Source of the DNA: Wuchereria bancrofti
Taxonomy: Eukaryota > Nematoda > Chromadorea > Rhabditida > Onchocercidae
NCBI GenBank assembly: GCA_005281725.1
Contig: SSBO01000009.1
Span: forward strand, 6,076,303 to 6,140,302
Direction: 5' to 3'
Length of the DNA: 64,000 bases
Both the position numbers and the translations under genes were made by a program. Each line of letters begins with the position of its first letter. Position 1 is the stretch's first letter. Under the pieces are notes generated by a model. That model did not search any database. It saw only the letters and a list, made by a program, of their open reading frames with translations, and had not been told where the DNA came from. Below, piece by piece: positions 26,401 through 38,947 of this stretch.

Positions 26401-27907
26401 TCCTTTTGCCAAAAAAATATTTGCAATAACAAGGACCCAAGCAGCTTATTCTAACTCACCTAGTAACAGACATAAAAAATTCATTAAACAAAATTTTAAA
26501 TTAACTTCATGTGAAAAATAAATTTATGAATATAAAATTTGATGGTTGCGAATACTTTTTGACGTGTTTTAACATCCGTTTCATTTTCAGCATGCAATTT
26601 GAAATTAAACAAAATTTGTCAATTAACAGACAAACAAAGTAAAATTGCTTTAAGTGTATATATGTTCAAATCATTCAGTTTTTATTGAGAAAGTAATGTA
26701 TAACTAATGTTTCCGCTGAGTTGAAATTTTGGAAATGCTTAAATCGTTTATTATTCGGTTATATCAAAACTTCTTAAATTATTTCTATCCTTCCGGCGCT
26801 TAAAATTTTTTAGATAATATGCTGTAATAACAACACTATTATAAAGATTCAAAAACAACTTCAATATCTTCAGTAAATTCATCACTGCGTATTACGAAAA
26901 GAATCATAGTGAATTTTAATGAATTCTAAACTTCATGATGGCAATGATGTATTATACAGCGAAATCAAAATTTTCGCATAAATACAAAGGAATGAATTTC
27001 TGTCTCTTCAACGACCACTTATTTTGGAATTTCATTCCTCTCAACTTCTCGCAAATATTACCCATTATTTTTATATAAGTACTCATTTATTTAATATATA
27101 CATTTATGAATAAACAGCTTTTCATAATGATCTCCAGAGTGTCAACAAATTTGTTACAACAAGTCGGTTTTATTAAAAAATACTATTTATATATGTAGTA
27201 GATATGTGTTTGTCTCAAAGTGCACCGAAGATTTTATAAGTGAGGTTGGCCATAATTTCCAATCTTTGCTAAGAGCAGAGAACTTTATTTGTGATGAAAA
27301 ATCATTTTGAATATGCTGCTGTTCTCTTCCGCCCTTATTCTCCCAAAGTTATGTGAAGGAAACATAAATTGTTTTTACCTCTCAGTCTGTGGGTAACCTT
27401 TGGCTTTCTGTTAAATTACAAGTAAACGTAAAGTCAAATGGTAGCTAGCATTCTATTGATTCATCCTTTGCCCAAAGGCTATCAAATGTCTATTCTCAAA
27501 AGATGATGCCTAGTATACCTCTACTCACATAAAGTTATCATGGTAGACAGATGATCTTTGCATAATTTCTTCCTTTATCATTCTGTTTCAGCCTATTTTT
27601 CATTCCCACAATTCTCAGTTGTCAATAAAAAGCAGTCTGGGATATCTTGAATCCAAATAATGGGAAATATATTTCCTTGAGGAATCAGATTAATTAGTAA
27701 ATATAATGCAAATGTTACTTTGAAACTGTTTGGCAAGTAGAAGGTCTTGTAACCTATATCTTCTCGGTTGTGCTCATCTTTGATTTCTCAGTTGAATTAG
27801 ACTAAATTCCTTTTTTTTTAATCTATGAACTGAAATTCACCTGCCTCAAATACTCCTATTCCCTTTCATATCATTTAAAAAATTGGGAATGAATTAATAC
27901 TGTTCAG
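17498..27907. other. Gene-poor AT-rich stretch with isolated coding-like islands
   Basis: No complete gene can be built here. Isolated islands are: about 18860-18993 (+), reading YACASGYTTHCQQH up to a GTAAGT donor; 21341-21487 (+), a 48-codon frame starting ATG and containing SLPKEDLQLITSDDGN; and 23247-23645 (-), a 132-codon frame of mixed composition without an ATG near its start. A (CT)n run lies at 18790-18806. Two copies of a motif of about 37 bp (ATTATTCTGC...ATAGCTGTGTACTC) lie near 25309 and 25541. Nothing is assigned a function. Confidence 0.5.
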
Positions 27908-28669
27908 GATTACCTACAAGAATATTATGAAGAAAGGTAATTTACATAATATTTCATTCTTATAAATTCAACAAATATTTGGTAATACTTTTTTTGGTAA
28001 AATTATAACAATGCTGTATTCATCTATAGGTGTATCGAACAAGTTCAAACAATGATGAATACTTTTACTTTGATGAGTCTGCAATATTCTGAAATAGAAA
28101 ATGAAATTTTAAAAAAACTCGGCAACTATGATACAATGGTCGAATGCAATGATAAGCGAAATCCTAATGCTATTATTACCTGTGACATCTCTTGCATTAC
28201 TTGCACTTTAATCAATTACTTTATAAATGATTCATTGTTTGGACAAGTTTGCATTATTCAATGAAAACGTCACATTTCGCATTTTACTTGTCAGTTACTT
28301 ATTCCACGCGCATTGTTTACGCTTCTTATTCCACTCATATAACAAAGTATCTATGCTTGCGCCCCAAAAATATATCGTTTTAAAATATTGATCTTCAGCA
28401 ATTTCAATTTTAGATTGATTTGGATATATTTTATTGAAATGAGTTTGGTTTTATTTATCTTCATGGGCAATGCCTATTTTGCAGTACTTCACGGATAAAA
28501 TAGATTATCTTGGATCGAAAACATTTTAGATTAAACTATGTAATTGCTTTATCATTCTTGTTCTTATAGTAAGATAAACAAATGCAAACTCTCGTCGAAA
28601 GTTGTACTTATGAAGGATTATGTCCTTCTTCAAGTCCTTTATTTTTTGTTACCACCGTTATTACTGTAA
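27908..28669 (+). pseudogene. Possible diverged Ly6/quiver-like relic or small gene
   Basis: Exon blocks 27908-27936 (behind TGTTCAG; DYLQEYYEE) and 28030-28264 (behind CTATAG) join in phase (AG+G, an Arg). The product reads MSLQYSEIENEILKK, then CNDKRNPNAIITCDISC. This parallels the intact Ly6 protein at 36628-38734, which has MSLSYQ, then RCN and IPTVICSTMC. The equivalent of its CFSCMSL here reads TFTLMSL, so two core Cys are missing. A block at 28570-28669 ends in a hydrophobic tail (VLYFLLPPLLL) like a GPI signal. The middle Cys exons are not found. It could be a decayed paralogue or a divergent small gene. Confidence 0.3.
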
Positions 28670-29845
28670 AAAGTGGAAGTAATTTAGACAAAAATCAGAA
28701 TATAACATCTGAAACAATAAAAAACTAATTCGAAATATGGTATACACACTTCTCGAAAATTTAGGAGTAATGGTAAGAAACTGATGCCTTATATTTGAAG
28801 TATTCTTTAGTATCACTGAAAAACTTGCCACCAACTTTTTGAGAAATGTTACATAGAAAAACAAGAAGAAAAAATTAAGTTTTTAAATGATTTAGAAAAA
28901 GTGAAATAGCTAACTGTTCTTCTTTTATTAAAAGAGTGTCATCAAGCGAAGTAATCAACAAGTTTCAAAAACTGTGCATTTCTCATTTGTCAGTTATTCT
29001 CTATCCTTCTCATATTCCCATACCTTCGGAAGTGCATAAAATTTAGAGTAATTTTTTGCTTTATTCTTACCAACTTTCAAAATATTCACAAAGTAATTAG
29101 CTTCTATTGGATGAAATCAACTTCAACTGGCAGTTTGCAATCTTAATTTTACTTAAAAAACTGCACCGATACTAATTTTGGCTTAAGATATTGTTAATAT
29201 TTACGAAATGAATAGAAAGAATTTTCCAGTTTGTTTTAATAAAGTAAATCGCACAGATATATCTTACTTTTATCCTTTCATTTTTCTGCTTATTTACATT
29301 TATTTATTTTAGCAATACAAATGATAGGAAAATGACTTACAAATGCACTGTTTTTATAAAAATGATAATATGCAATAAAAACTAATTTAGCCGAGCAAAT
29401 TATGTTCAATTGGCTGAATCTAAACTTATGCTTTATCATTAACTGGAACTAATGTACGATCAATAGCACAATTTTTTCAATCTTTTGTTTCAACACAACT
29501 TTAATTTCAATCTTATCCAGATTATAGTGAAACTTGTTGAACATTTTGTGCTTTGTGAAATGTGAATACGTATGCGTTATATTTAATCATCATTGTTGAA
29601 TTCATTAGTTGCTTTATCTCAATGATTTCAAATCACCGCATTATCAGTTACTTGCCAATTATCGACAAAAAAATATCACTGCAACTGACACGCTTGGTTG
29701 CTTGAATATTTCGAAAAAATTTTCAAAATCTGAGCTGAATTGTTGATTTTCATTCATTATTGCCAACTCACAAACAAATATAATTGTTTATCGGTCTTAA
29801 CTATGGACAAAATGAACAGAAACAAAATAACTGAAAAACAATAAA
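28670..29845. other. Gene-free AT-rich spacer
   Basis: The frames are short and AT-driven. The minus-strand frame at 28661-28864 is Phe/Leu/Ile-rich, without splice or family signals. Nothing is recognised. Confidence 0.55.
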
Positions 29846-31353
29846 ATGTTGTCTTCAAGTACAACGTTATCAGTAGTACTGATGTGGTGCACCTACTGCA
29901 AATTAAATAGTGCAAAAAGGGTGCAATCTTCGAATAATATCCAAGTTTCCGATGCTTTGACTGAAAACAGCGCTCAAAGGACAGAATTTGTACGCACAGC
30001 ATGGAGTGCTGCAACTTATTCGAAACTCAGAATTTACAGTAAGTCATTCCAACTTTTCCGCCATACATATTTTCTTAACTCCCAGTTTAGCTAAAGACTT
30101 ATCATCCAGTAATGCTATCAAAATAGTAGAAGTTGCTCTTCAACTTAAAGGGCCTTGAATGTAACTCTTACATTTCGGCTCTGTAGAGGAGAACTTTTGG
30201 TTGCTTTACTCAACGAGAAGTTTTGAAAATAATAGTTCCTTGCTGAAAATACCGGAAATATTCCTATTTCCCATTTTAATGATAAATGACTCAGAAATCG
30301 TATTGCTCCATAACTTTTGCAATTCCATCTCTACTATTGTTACTATACTACAAATAATCTGTGCAGTTCTTTTTCAGTTTTCATAAAGTTTAAAATGTCA
30401 TTTTAAGACATTTCAAGCATTCTTTTGTTTGATTATTAACCTAAATCTGTTCAATGACATTTTCCCTTCTATAGTTGAAGCATTTAGTGAGTTCGAAACA
30501 TTTGGTGAATTCCAGAATTCATTCCCAATTTTTTCTCTTTCATAAGCGGAAATTTTATTAAAGCGAACAATCATATTAATTCATCAGTTCCTTTCTTGCT
30601 AAAGTTACAATTATTATTAATTCAATTACTTTAATTTACAGTTCTGTCTTGCACATTGACATTACACACAGGAAAATCCATTCGTTAGACATGTTAAGTT
30701 TTTTACTCTCTGTTATTGTGTGATAGCAACTCGGTAAACCAGTGATATTATCTTATTTGTAATCGATTTTGAACAGAATTTGAAGTGAATATTTTTTGAT
30801 TAACAAAATTTTGAACTCTTTTTTTTTGAATTATTTTTAACTGATATTGAATGATTGTTATGTATAACACTAAAATTTCCTTAATACATTCAAAAGATAA
30901 AAGAAATATAGAGGTAAGAAGAGTGAATTGTAAATACTTTCTAACAATTTCATACTGCGACATTTTTCTACTACATATGAACTATGTTAAATATTATCGA
31001 TCTGATTTGAGATACCATACTTCACTTCCCATTATGCTATATTACCTAGTGACACAAAAGTCTTCCCTTTTTTACCTCGACTTTTAGAGAAAAAGAAAGA
31101 GGGCATCTTTGTCGAGAAAACTTAAATATTATTTATAACTTCAATAATAGAGTAAAAAACAATTATATATCGTTTTATGATTAGTCTTTACTTTCTAGCG
31201 GTACTTTCTAACGGCTAACTTTCCTTTTAATTCTACATTTCTGGTTATATTTCAGCTTCGTCCGATTTCTTGTTAGCAATCGTAAGATTCACATTGTCAT
31301 CTGTATCTTTTTTGAAAAGTTTCTCAGATGTTATAAATAATGAGCAATTGTAA
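29846..31353 (+). CDS. Candidate orphan secreted protein, two exons
   Basis: Exon 1 at 29846-30038 opens with ATG and a signal-peptide-like segment (MLSSSTTLSVVLMWCTYC, probable cleavage near ...LNSA), then a polar Ser/Asn/Thr-rich region, and ends at a consensus GTAAGT donor. Exon 2 at 31256-31353, behind ATATTTCAG, is in matching phase (A+CT) and continues TSSDFLLAIVRFTLSSVSFL to TAA at 31351. Together they give 291 nt, 96 residues. An AATAAA follows the stop at once. A dibasic KR lies just after the predicted signal peptide. No family is recognised, and extra exons could lie in the 1.2 kb intron. The coherent start, donor, acceptor, phase and poly(A) signal are the whole case. The left inverted-repeat arm begins about 13 bp after the stop. 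Confidence 0.42.
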
Positions 31354-31359
31354 AATAAA
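31354..31359 (+). terminator. Poly(A) signal AATAAA of the orphan gene
   Basis: AATAAA begins at the base right after the stop codon of the candidate gene 29846-31353 and lies just outside the left inverted-repeat arm. Confidence 0.35.
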
Positions 31360-31365
31360 ATATAC

Positions 31366-32990
31366 ATATGTCTGATGAAAAGAAAAATAGAGGAACTGAA
31401 TAAAAATTAGAAGTTTCCTTGGTGAAATAGAAAAATAGAACTGTCGTGATTTTCCATATGTCGAAAGCCAAGTTAGTTAGATTAAAAAATATAGTTGTTG
31501 GACTTATTTAGGCATAAACTTGTAGATTCTATATATTTTTCCTACAAATGAAAAACTGTGGAATACATTTGTGAGAAATTATCGATCGGAAATAAAATGT
31601 TTTAAATTATTACCAGATCAGAAATATCTGTCTGACAACTGAAAATTATTGTTGCACAGATGACATTTGTTAGAGTAGTAAAATGAAGGACTATTGCCTT
31701 TACTTTCTCGGAATGTTAGTTCCCAAATTCTATTATTTTCGAGATCTCTCCAATCAAGACTATTCAAAAGTAATGGCGAGAATGTGATTTTTTCTGGATA
31801 AGTTGAGAATTAGTTGTGTATTTTTCATTTTATATCAGTTTTGTTTACATCAAACTACTGGGAAGTCGTAAAACAATAAAAGTGAAAGAAAATTCGCTTC
31901 TTGCCGTACGATATTTTGACGAGACAGACAACTAAACAGAACTGTTTCAATTATTTTTGTTTGTTGGCTTCGCTGAGAAAACTTCGATCGCTTGGAACTT
32001 TGCTTTTCATTTTGCTTCTCGAACAATTCTCTTATCCTTTCTTCAAAATGTTAAACAATAAATTGGCATTATCTCACTTTTCTGTCCAATATATCCAGTA
32101 AATAATCCATTGAAAAGTACGATAAGTAGTAGAATTTTGAAGTTAGTAGGATTTTGAAGTTTATTGAATATGCTGGAAAAAAGTTATTGCTTCCATCCTT
32201 TATTCATAATAAAAGTTGGAAACTTTATTTGTCATCTTATCGTATCATCGCACTTAAGCTTGATATCCTTGATCAATCAAACAGATTTAGAATAAGTCAA
32301 AACTTTCAGAATCACTTCTTCTCTAACGAATTATCATGACTAATGCATGATTAAAAAAGAAATACAACAACTAAATTTACTAAAGGCTGCAATCGAATGC
32401 TAAGGGTATTTACTTTTTATAAAAATTTTAAAGTTAGATGAGATAAATATGTTTACAAACAATTTTTCACAGCATAATTTCTTAATGTAAAATTAATTTC
32501 AAACAGATGAGTTGCTTCTTCATCAGTTTCTGTTACGTTGGTGATGAACTAAATGGAAAAAAAGGTTGTCTGTGAATAAATCTGAGCAAACTGCTAATAG
32601 TTAATTTTTCATTAGTTATTGAAAACAAGTGTTTCACCTGCTTATTTCAATAAAACGGAATTTGGAATGGCGCAAATGTCTTGAGGAAAGTGTTTTTTCT
32701 AGCGTAAGCAAAAATTAGTGAATTTTATCGCTTTATGCTGCTATATCGAGCACTCACACATGTAAATTCAAATCAATTCAATCCTCTCTTGCCTTTGTTG
32801 AACTCTAATGACAGCTAATGAATAGCAAAGAAAAAATAAAATGTTGAGCTTTTCTGCTTGTTTTCTGTAATTTTTTTAGCTTTGATTTTTCCTATCCCAT
32901 TCTATTGTACATTTCAGTTTTGCAAATTACAAGTGTGCATGCGCTAAAATTGAATCAGCTATTGCTTTCGATCTGCATGAGATCATTACT
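31366..32990 (+). repeat. Left arm of a large inverted repeat, about 1.62 kb
   Basis: This arm matches the reverse complement of 33996-35617 almost base for base. Internal open frames at 31901-32101 and 32154-32339 recur identically on the other strand at 34882-35082 and 34644-34829. The few differences I saw by eye are near the ends, for example around 31399 and 32976. I found no terminal repeats, target-site duplication or transposase-like frame. The arm's inner end contains an open block behind ATTTCAG at about 32919 (CACAKIESAIAFDL). Confidence 0.95.
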
Positions 32991-33995
32991 CTATTCAGTG
33001 GTTTTTTTCCAACTTTTCCAATGCATTAACTTTCAGATAACCGCTGAAGAGTGAAAATATGAGAAGCCTAAAACGAAAATTTTACATTTTTCTGGTAAGA
33101 ATGACCATGTTTTTGAATGTCCAAGACTATAAGTTATCTGCTTCAAAAATTTTCTTTTTAACAAAATCGAAAAGTCGACATTACCAGAGAAAAGGATAGC
33201 ACATATGTTGACCCGTTAGAATAATGGCTGTAACGTTAAGTGTGATATTGAAGAATATTTTTATTGCGTTTCGATCACATGCTGTTGTGTAAGATTGTTT
33301 GATATACTAAAGAATTAAAGAATTGAAAGAATCGATGGAATTGAAAAACAGTACTTCTTTGTCGCTTAGGAGGAAGAATTATCTTCGTGTGAATATGGAC
33401 CTCTTAGCTTTTCTAAAGTTGAGAGAGTTGTTTGCATTTCAGCTATTCATTCATATCATAGCAGCTTCATATATGTTTAATAATAAAAGTCATTCCGGAC
33501 TTCATTTTATATCATTTTCGAATCGTGAATGCAAATCGTTGTCGTTAGGAAAGTTCGTACTGCAAAAAATGAAATCATTAATTGTGCTTGAAGTAAGCAA
33601 TCTCAATTATTTATGCTTGCAATTTTCACTTTTCTCTTTTATTAGAGCGAGTTCGAATTGCTTAAAATTCTTAATTTTTCACTATCACGCCTTATTCTCG
33701 AGTTTCCAAAATTGTCGTTTTCTCTGAAAGAGAAAGAGGGAGTGGAAATAGAGGGAACATAGAGAAAATGATTGTATCTGTTAGTACTCTGTCTGCATAT
33801 AGCAGCTATCTGTCATGTTTGACTGATTTTAAGCAAGGCTTACACTTGAAATTTCCGCCTTTAAAAAAAATTAAAAAAAAAAAGAATTACAGTGTGTTTA
33901 AAGCTGTCACTTTTCCGACTTCATAACTGACTCATTTTGCTTTATTAAACATCTTTTCCATCTTTTTGACACTTAGAATTCAGAATCACCACAGC
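32991..33995. other. Spacer of the inverted repeat, about 1.0 kb
   Basis: Unique sequence lies between the two arms. Its longest frame runs on + from ATG 33335 to 33727 (130 residues). It is rich in Leu, Phe, Ser and Lys, with a possible hydrophobic stretch (FQLFIHIIAASYMF), but no family or splice signal is recognised. Confidence 0.6.
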
Positions 33996-35617
33996 AACGA
34001 TCTCATTCAGATCGAAAGCAATAGCTGATTCAATTTTAGCGCATGCACACTTGTAATTTGCAAAACTGAAATGTACAATAGAATGGGATAGGAAAAATCA
34101 AAGCTAAAAAAATTACAGAAAACAAGCAGAAAAGCTCAACATTTTATTTTTTCTTTGCTATTCATTAGCTGTCATTAGAGTTCAACAAAGGCAAGAGAGG
34201 ATTGAATTGATTTGAATTTACATGTGTGAGTGCTCGATATAGCAGCATAAAGCGATAAAATTCACTAATTTTTGCTTACGCTAGAAAAAACACTTTCCTC
34301 AAGACATTTGCGCCATTCCAAATTCCGTTTTATTGAAATAAGCAGGTGAAACACTTGTTTTCAATAACTAATGAAAAATTAACTATTAGCAGTTTGCTCA
34401 GATTTATTCACAGACAACCTTTTTTTCCATTTAGTTCATCACCAACGTAACAGAAACTGATGAAGAAGCAACTCATCTGTTTGAAATTAATTTTACATTA
34501 AGAAATTATGCTGTGAAAAATTGTTTGTAAACATATTTATCTCATCTAACTTTAAAATTTTTATAAAAAGTAAATACCCTTAGCATTCGATTGCAGCCTT
34601 TAGTAAATTTAGTTGTTGTATTTCTTTTTTAATCATGCATTAGTCATGATAATTCGTTAGAGAAGAAGTGATTCTGAAAGTTTTGACTTATTCTAAATCT
34701 GTTTGATTGATCAAGGATATCAAGCTTAAGTGCGATGATACGATAAGATGACAAATAAAGTTTCCAACTTTTATTATGAATAAAGGATGGAAGCAATAAC
34801 TTTTTTCCAGCATATTCAATAAACTTCAAAATCCTACTAACTTCAAAATTCTACTACTTATCGTACTTTTCAATGGATTATTTACTGGATATATTGGACA
34901 GAAAAGTGAGATAATGCCAATTTATTGTTTAACATTTTGAAGAAAGGATAAGAGAATTGTTCGAGAAGCAAAATGAAAAGCAAAGTTCCAAGCGATCGAA
35001 GTTTTCTCAGCGAAGCCAACAAACAAAAATAATTGAAACAGTTCTGTTTAGTTGTCTGTCTCGTCAAAATATCGTACGGCAAGAAGCGAATTTTCTTTCA
35101 CTTTTATTGTTTTACGACTTCCCAGTAGTTTGATGTAAACAAAACTGATATAAAATGAAAAATACACAACTAATTCTCAACTTATCCAGAAAAAATCACA
35201 TTCTCGCCATTACTTTTGAATAGTCTTGATTGGAGAGATCTCGAAAATAATAGAATTTGGGAACTAACATTCCGAGAAAGTAAAGGCAATAGTCCTTCAT
35301 TTTACTACTCTAACAAATGTCATCTGTGCAACAATAATTTTCAGTTGTCAGACAGATATTTCTGATCTGGTAATAATTTAAAACATTTTATTTCCGATCG
35401 ATAATTTCTCACAAATGTATTCCACAGTTTTTCATTTGTAGGAAAAATATATAGAATCTACAAGTTTATGCCTAAATAAGTCCAACAACTATATTTTTTA
35501 ATCTAACTAACTTGGCTTTCGACATATGGAAAATCACGACAGTTCTATTTTTCTATTTCACCAAGGAAACTTCTAATTTTTACTCAGTTCCTCTATTTTT
35601 CTTTTCATCAGACATAT
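33996..35617 (-). repeat. Right arm of the large inverted repeat
   Basis: Reverse complement of 31366-32990. The outer boundary is near 35617, where the match stops within an AT-rich ATATAT stretch. The inner boundary is near 33996, just beyond the shared GATCTNATGAGATC. The near identity of the arms means a recent inverted duplication, ongoing gene conversion, or an assembly fold-back. Confidence 0.95.
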
Positions 35618-36627
35618 ATATACATTTTTTGATTATCTGTCATAACTTTGATAATTCAAGGTTTTGTCCATGTTCTTTCTGAATAATTAAGCGTTAATTT
35701 CACGAACTATAATAAAATTTGATAAGCTTCTGCATTTATGTTTGAATTATATGTAACAGTTGAAGAGAGTAAGCCTGAAAATAAACACAAAATAATGTTC
35801 GAAATATTGTAATATGTCAAATGGATGATTGGGCCATTTATTGTTATATATTTTTAGTTGAATGTCTTAGTTGACAAATTAAGAGCAGAAAGGACATTCT
35901 CTATGTAGTGGGTACTACTGGAATTCTACTGTCTTCAAATCGAATGGGGCGGCATTTCCAGAAGTTTTCCCTGACATGTTCAAAAAAAATGACTTTTAAG
36001 AAATAAATTTCAATATTAATTCTAGTGTTTTCGATGCTCTCTCAATCTTAAATTGTTTGCTATCCGCAGTTTAGATCACTTCTTTCATTCTCTACAAATA
36101 TAATGAACGTTGCTTGAGGAATACATACCCATATTTTAACTTAATTATTCATTGTCTTTTAATGAATTATGCTTTTTAATCGTGAATGACGTTAGCAATC
36201 TTTTTAAAAACAGATAATATTATTTGTTAAATTTCATCTATCGAACTACATTCTGAAATGCTTGAAATACTTTTATTTTATGTGAGCCATCACAAAAAAG
36301 TCACATTTAGGAAATTTAAATCACAAGTAGCTTTTATCACTCGTATCACTTATTTCATCCACTCTCATGCGAAATTTTTACCAACTTTCCAACATATTTC
36401 CTTTGTCATTTTCTGCAAAAAAGTTCAAATTATGTTCAAAGTTCAAAATCCTTTCTCTTAATTACAGCTTTTCTGTTTCTGAACTGTAAGTTTATTGCGT
36501 ATTATTTTTCATTATTATTTGTAATGATGAATGAGCAAATCATATATCACAGATATAAAATTGTGCTGAAAGTCGGGAACTAGCTGAGAAGAGGGCATTG
36601 ATGGACTAAGTGAACGACAATGTCGGA
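35618..36627. other. 5' flank of the Ly6 gene, no gene seen
   Basis: AT-rich sequence between the right repeat arm and the Ly6/quiver-like gene. The frame at 36258-36461 lacks coding character. Confidence 0.55.
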
Positions 36628-38734
36628 ATGAAAACTGTAGGTAGTTTGATGATATTGATAGTGGCCATTTTTATCGATATTTCACACTTGTGCATCGCTG
36701 AAGAATTTGCCGAATTGATGGAATTTGGTATTTTCATTCATTTCATTTTGTCTTCAACATTTACGCTTTGTATGTTTTATTAGTCTGTTTTCATCAATCT
36801 ATTTCTAAATTATTTCCCAGTTTATATAAAATTTGAGCTTACATGGGTTCTATCAACTTATAAAGTTTTACTACTGTGAAATGTTCTTACTACAGTGCAT
36901 TTAAAGTTTGTCTAGTGAGAAAAGGCAGAATTTATAAAGTTTATTCGCTATTTCATGTCTAGAAGGAAAGGATATAATTAATTATCTAACTAAGCTGAAA
37001 AATCTCGCTTTTAACTGTCTTTCACACAGAAAATAAGCACTTTTTATGTGCCAAAATATATTTAAATAGTGGGATCTTCATTTTTATATTGATATTATCA
37101 AAATGCGAAAGATTAATATAAAATATTTAAGAAATTCTTTGAACACAATTTGCAACTTTCAATGTAACATTTTAAGCCCATTTAATTTAATGAAACCTTT
37201 TATAAAATTAATTTTTTTCATCGATATCAAATATGATACTAATTAATAAGTTTGACAGTTTGTTTGTTATCATAGTTACAAAAAGCTTTTATCAATCCAA
37301 TATAATCTATTTTCAGATACCATACCTCGTCGGTTCGAATGCTTTTCCTGTATGTCACTGAGCTATCAAGAAAGCTGGGAACATTTGCAGTACATTTATA
37401 CAGCACCTAAGGTTTTCTAATGATAATTTTATGCATTGATCCTTAAACTCTTGAACTCAATAAAGGTTTCAGATGAACTTCGTATTCTCAAGTTAAAATG
37501 ATCACATCATTAGATGCCTTTGTTAATAAAATTCAAGAGGACTTATTAGAACTTTTTTCTATACATGTAACAACAAATACACGGAAATATATGAGGAAGG
37601 GAAGGAAAAGTTATACACTTTTAAAGTAGAAGCTAAGGAAGAATTGAAATTGTAAAATTTATGAGCCATAAAGGTCTCTTTCCTGAATTTTGCTTAATTT
37701 ATAGCGAGAATCGAGCAGTTAAAATAACGTAGGAAAGTTAAAGAACACTTAAGTGACAAATGTCTAAAATTGTTATTGCCATATCAATCTTCCTCTCAGA
37801 TTTTAATGTAAGCAATGTGTGTTTAATTACGATATTCAGATGTTTACGAATCGATGTAACGAGCCACAACTTTCAAATCACATTCCTACTGTAATTTGTT
37901 CAACAATGTGCGTTAATTTACTCGAACCCGATGTTGAAGCTGGTTTGTTGGCGGTTATTTCTTGATCACTAAATTGAGCATAAAAATTTATGATCACACT
38001 AGATCACTGGCATCCAAACATGGCCTTTATGGGTTAACCAGTGGGTAAAATTGTATGGAACATTTCGATAAGTGACATCCTCGACTGACACGTTATTTGA
38101 CACGTACAGTAATGTATAATATAGATGTGTACTTCCTTCTTACAGAAATCAGTCGGAGAAAAATGTCACACATTATTTGTTTCCTTTTGGATTTCGAAAA
38201 TGATCAAAGCTTTTCTTTTTTAAAGATTATTATCCTCTTACAGCACGTGATTAGAATTCAAGCAATACTGCTGAAGACTGGAGAACAAACATGGAAATTT
38301 ATTTTCGTTCTTTTAGTGGTATCTTCTAAGCTTCAATGTTTTTTTTTTTTTCAGGTGTCTTTATCGGTTTTAAATTTATCCGTGGCTGCATGGATCGGGT
38401 GTTAAGGAATGGTTTCAATGAGACCGCAATAAGGACACATCGCTTTCAAGCGGTAAGTTTAGCTTTTTAATCATCATGAAAAATTGATAGATGAATATTC
38501 TATAGAATTAGAAGCACAGAAATAACCGTTTCTATTTAGGTGAATCAATGTCGAAGTTTGCCCCGTGCTCATTTGTACAATTTGGACCGCAGACAACTTC
38601 ATCCAGTATTCGGTGATGTACAATTGTGTACTTGTTATGGAGACAGATGCAACGGCTTATCGGATACTATCAGCAGTTCAAATTACAGTATGCTACTATT
38701 GTTGATATGCTTCATTGTCTTGCTAAGGATATGA
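36628..38734 (+). CDS. Ly6/uPAR-type quiver-like GPI-anchored protein, 5 exons
   Basis: Exons 36628-36727, 37317-37411, 37840-37942, 38355-38452, 38540-38734; 591 nt, 196 residues. There is a signal peptide at 1-24 (MKTVGSLMILIVAIFIDISH, cleavage near LCIA). A three-finger-type Cys array follows: CFSC, then RCN, then ICSTMC, then RGC, then NQC, ending CTCYGDRCNG. A hydrophobic C-terminus (SMLLLLICFIVLLRI) follows a Ser/Asn-rich stretch, as in GPI-anchored proteins. Family knowledge: quiver/sleepless-type Ly6 proteins sit on the outer cell surface and modulate channels or receptors in neurons and muscle; the partner here is unknown. The start is the ATG that gives the signal peptide; an upstream ATG at 36620 hits a stop at once. 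A possible Ly6-like relic lies 8 kb upstream on the same strand. Confidence 0.87.
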
Positions 38735-38941
38735 AAAACAGACACTAGTTAATCAGCCATTACTTGTTGAGGCTGAAATTTTCTTATAGTTGATGTTAGA
38801 CAAATTTAGTTTAAAATGTTAAGATAACCAAAGATTTCCTCGAACGAATCTGTTTATGGATTCTGGAAAAAACATGAGACTATTATCCTTAGTACTAGTG
38901 AACACTCGTAGAATGGTGCCTTGCGTTCAACTGAATTTAAT

Positions 38942-38947
38942 AATAAA
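38942..38947 (+). terminator. Poly(A) signal AATAAA of the Ly6 gene
   Basis: AATAAA 208 nt after the Ly6 stop, the first such hexamer downstream on this strand. Confidence 0.4.

Noticed and set aside
31901..32339. Two small frames in the left repeat arm, repeated in the right arm
   Set aside because: Their duplication is explained by the inverted repeat; the translations show no domain or signal.
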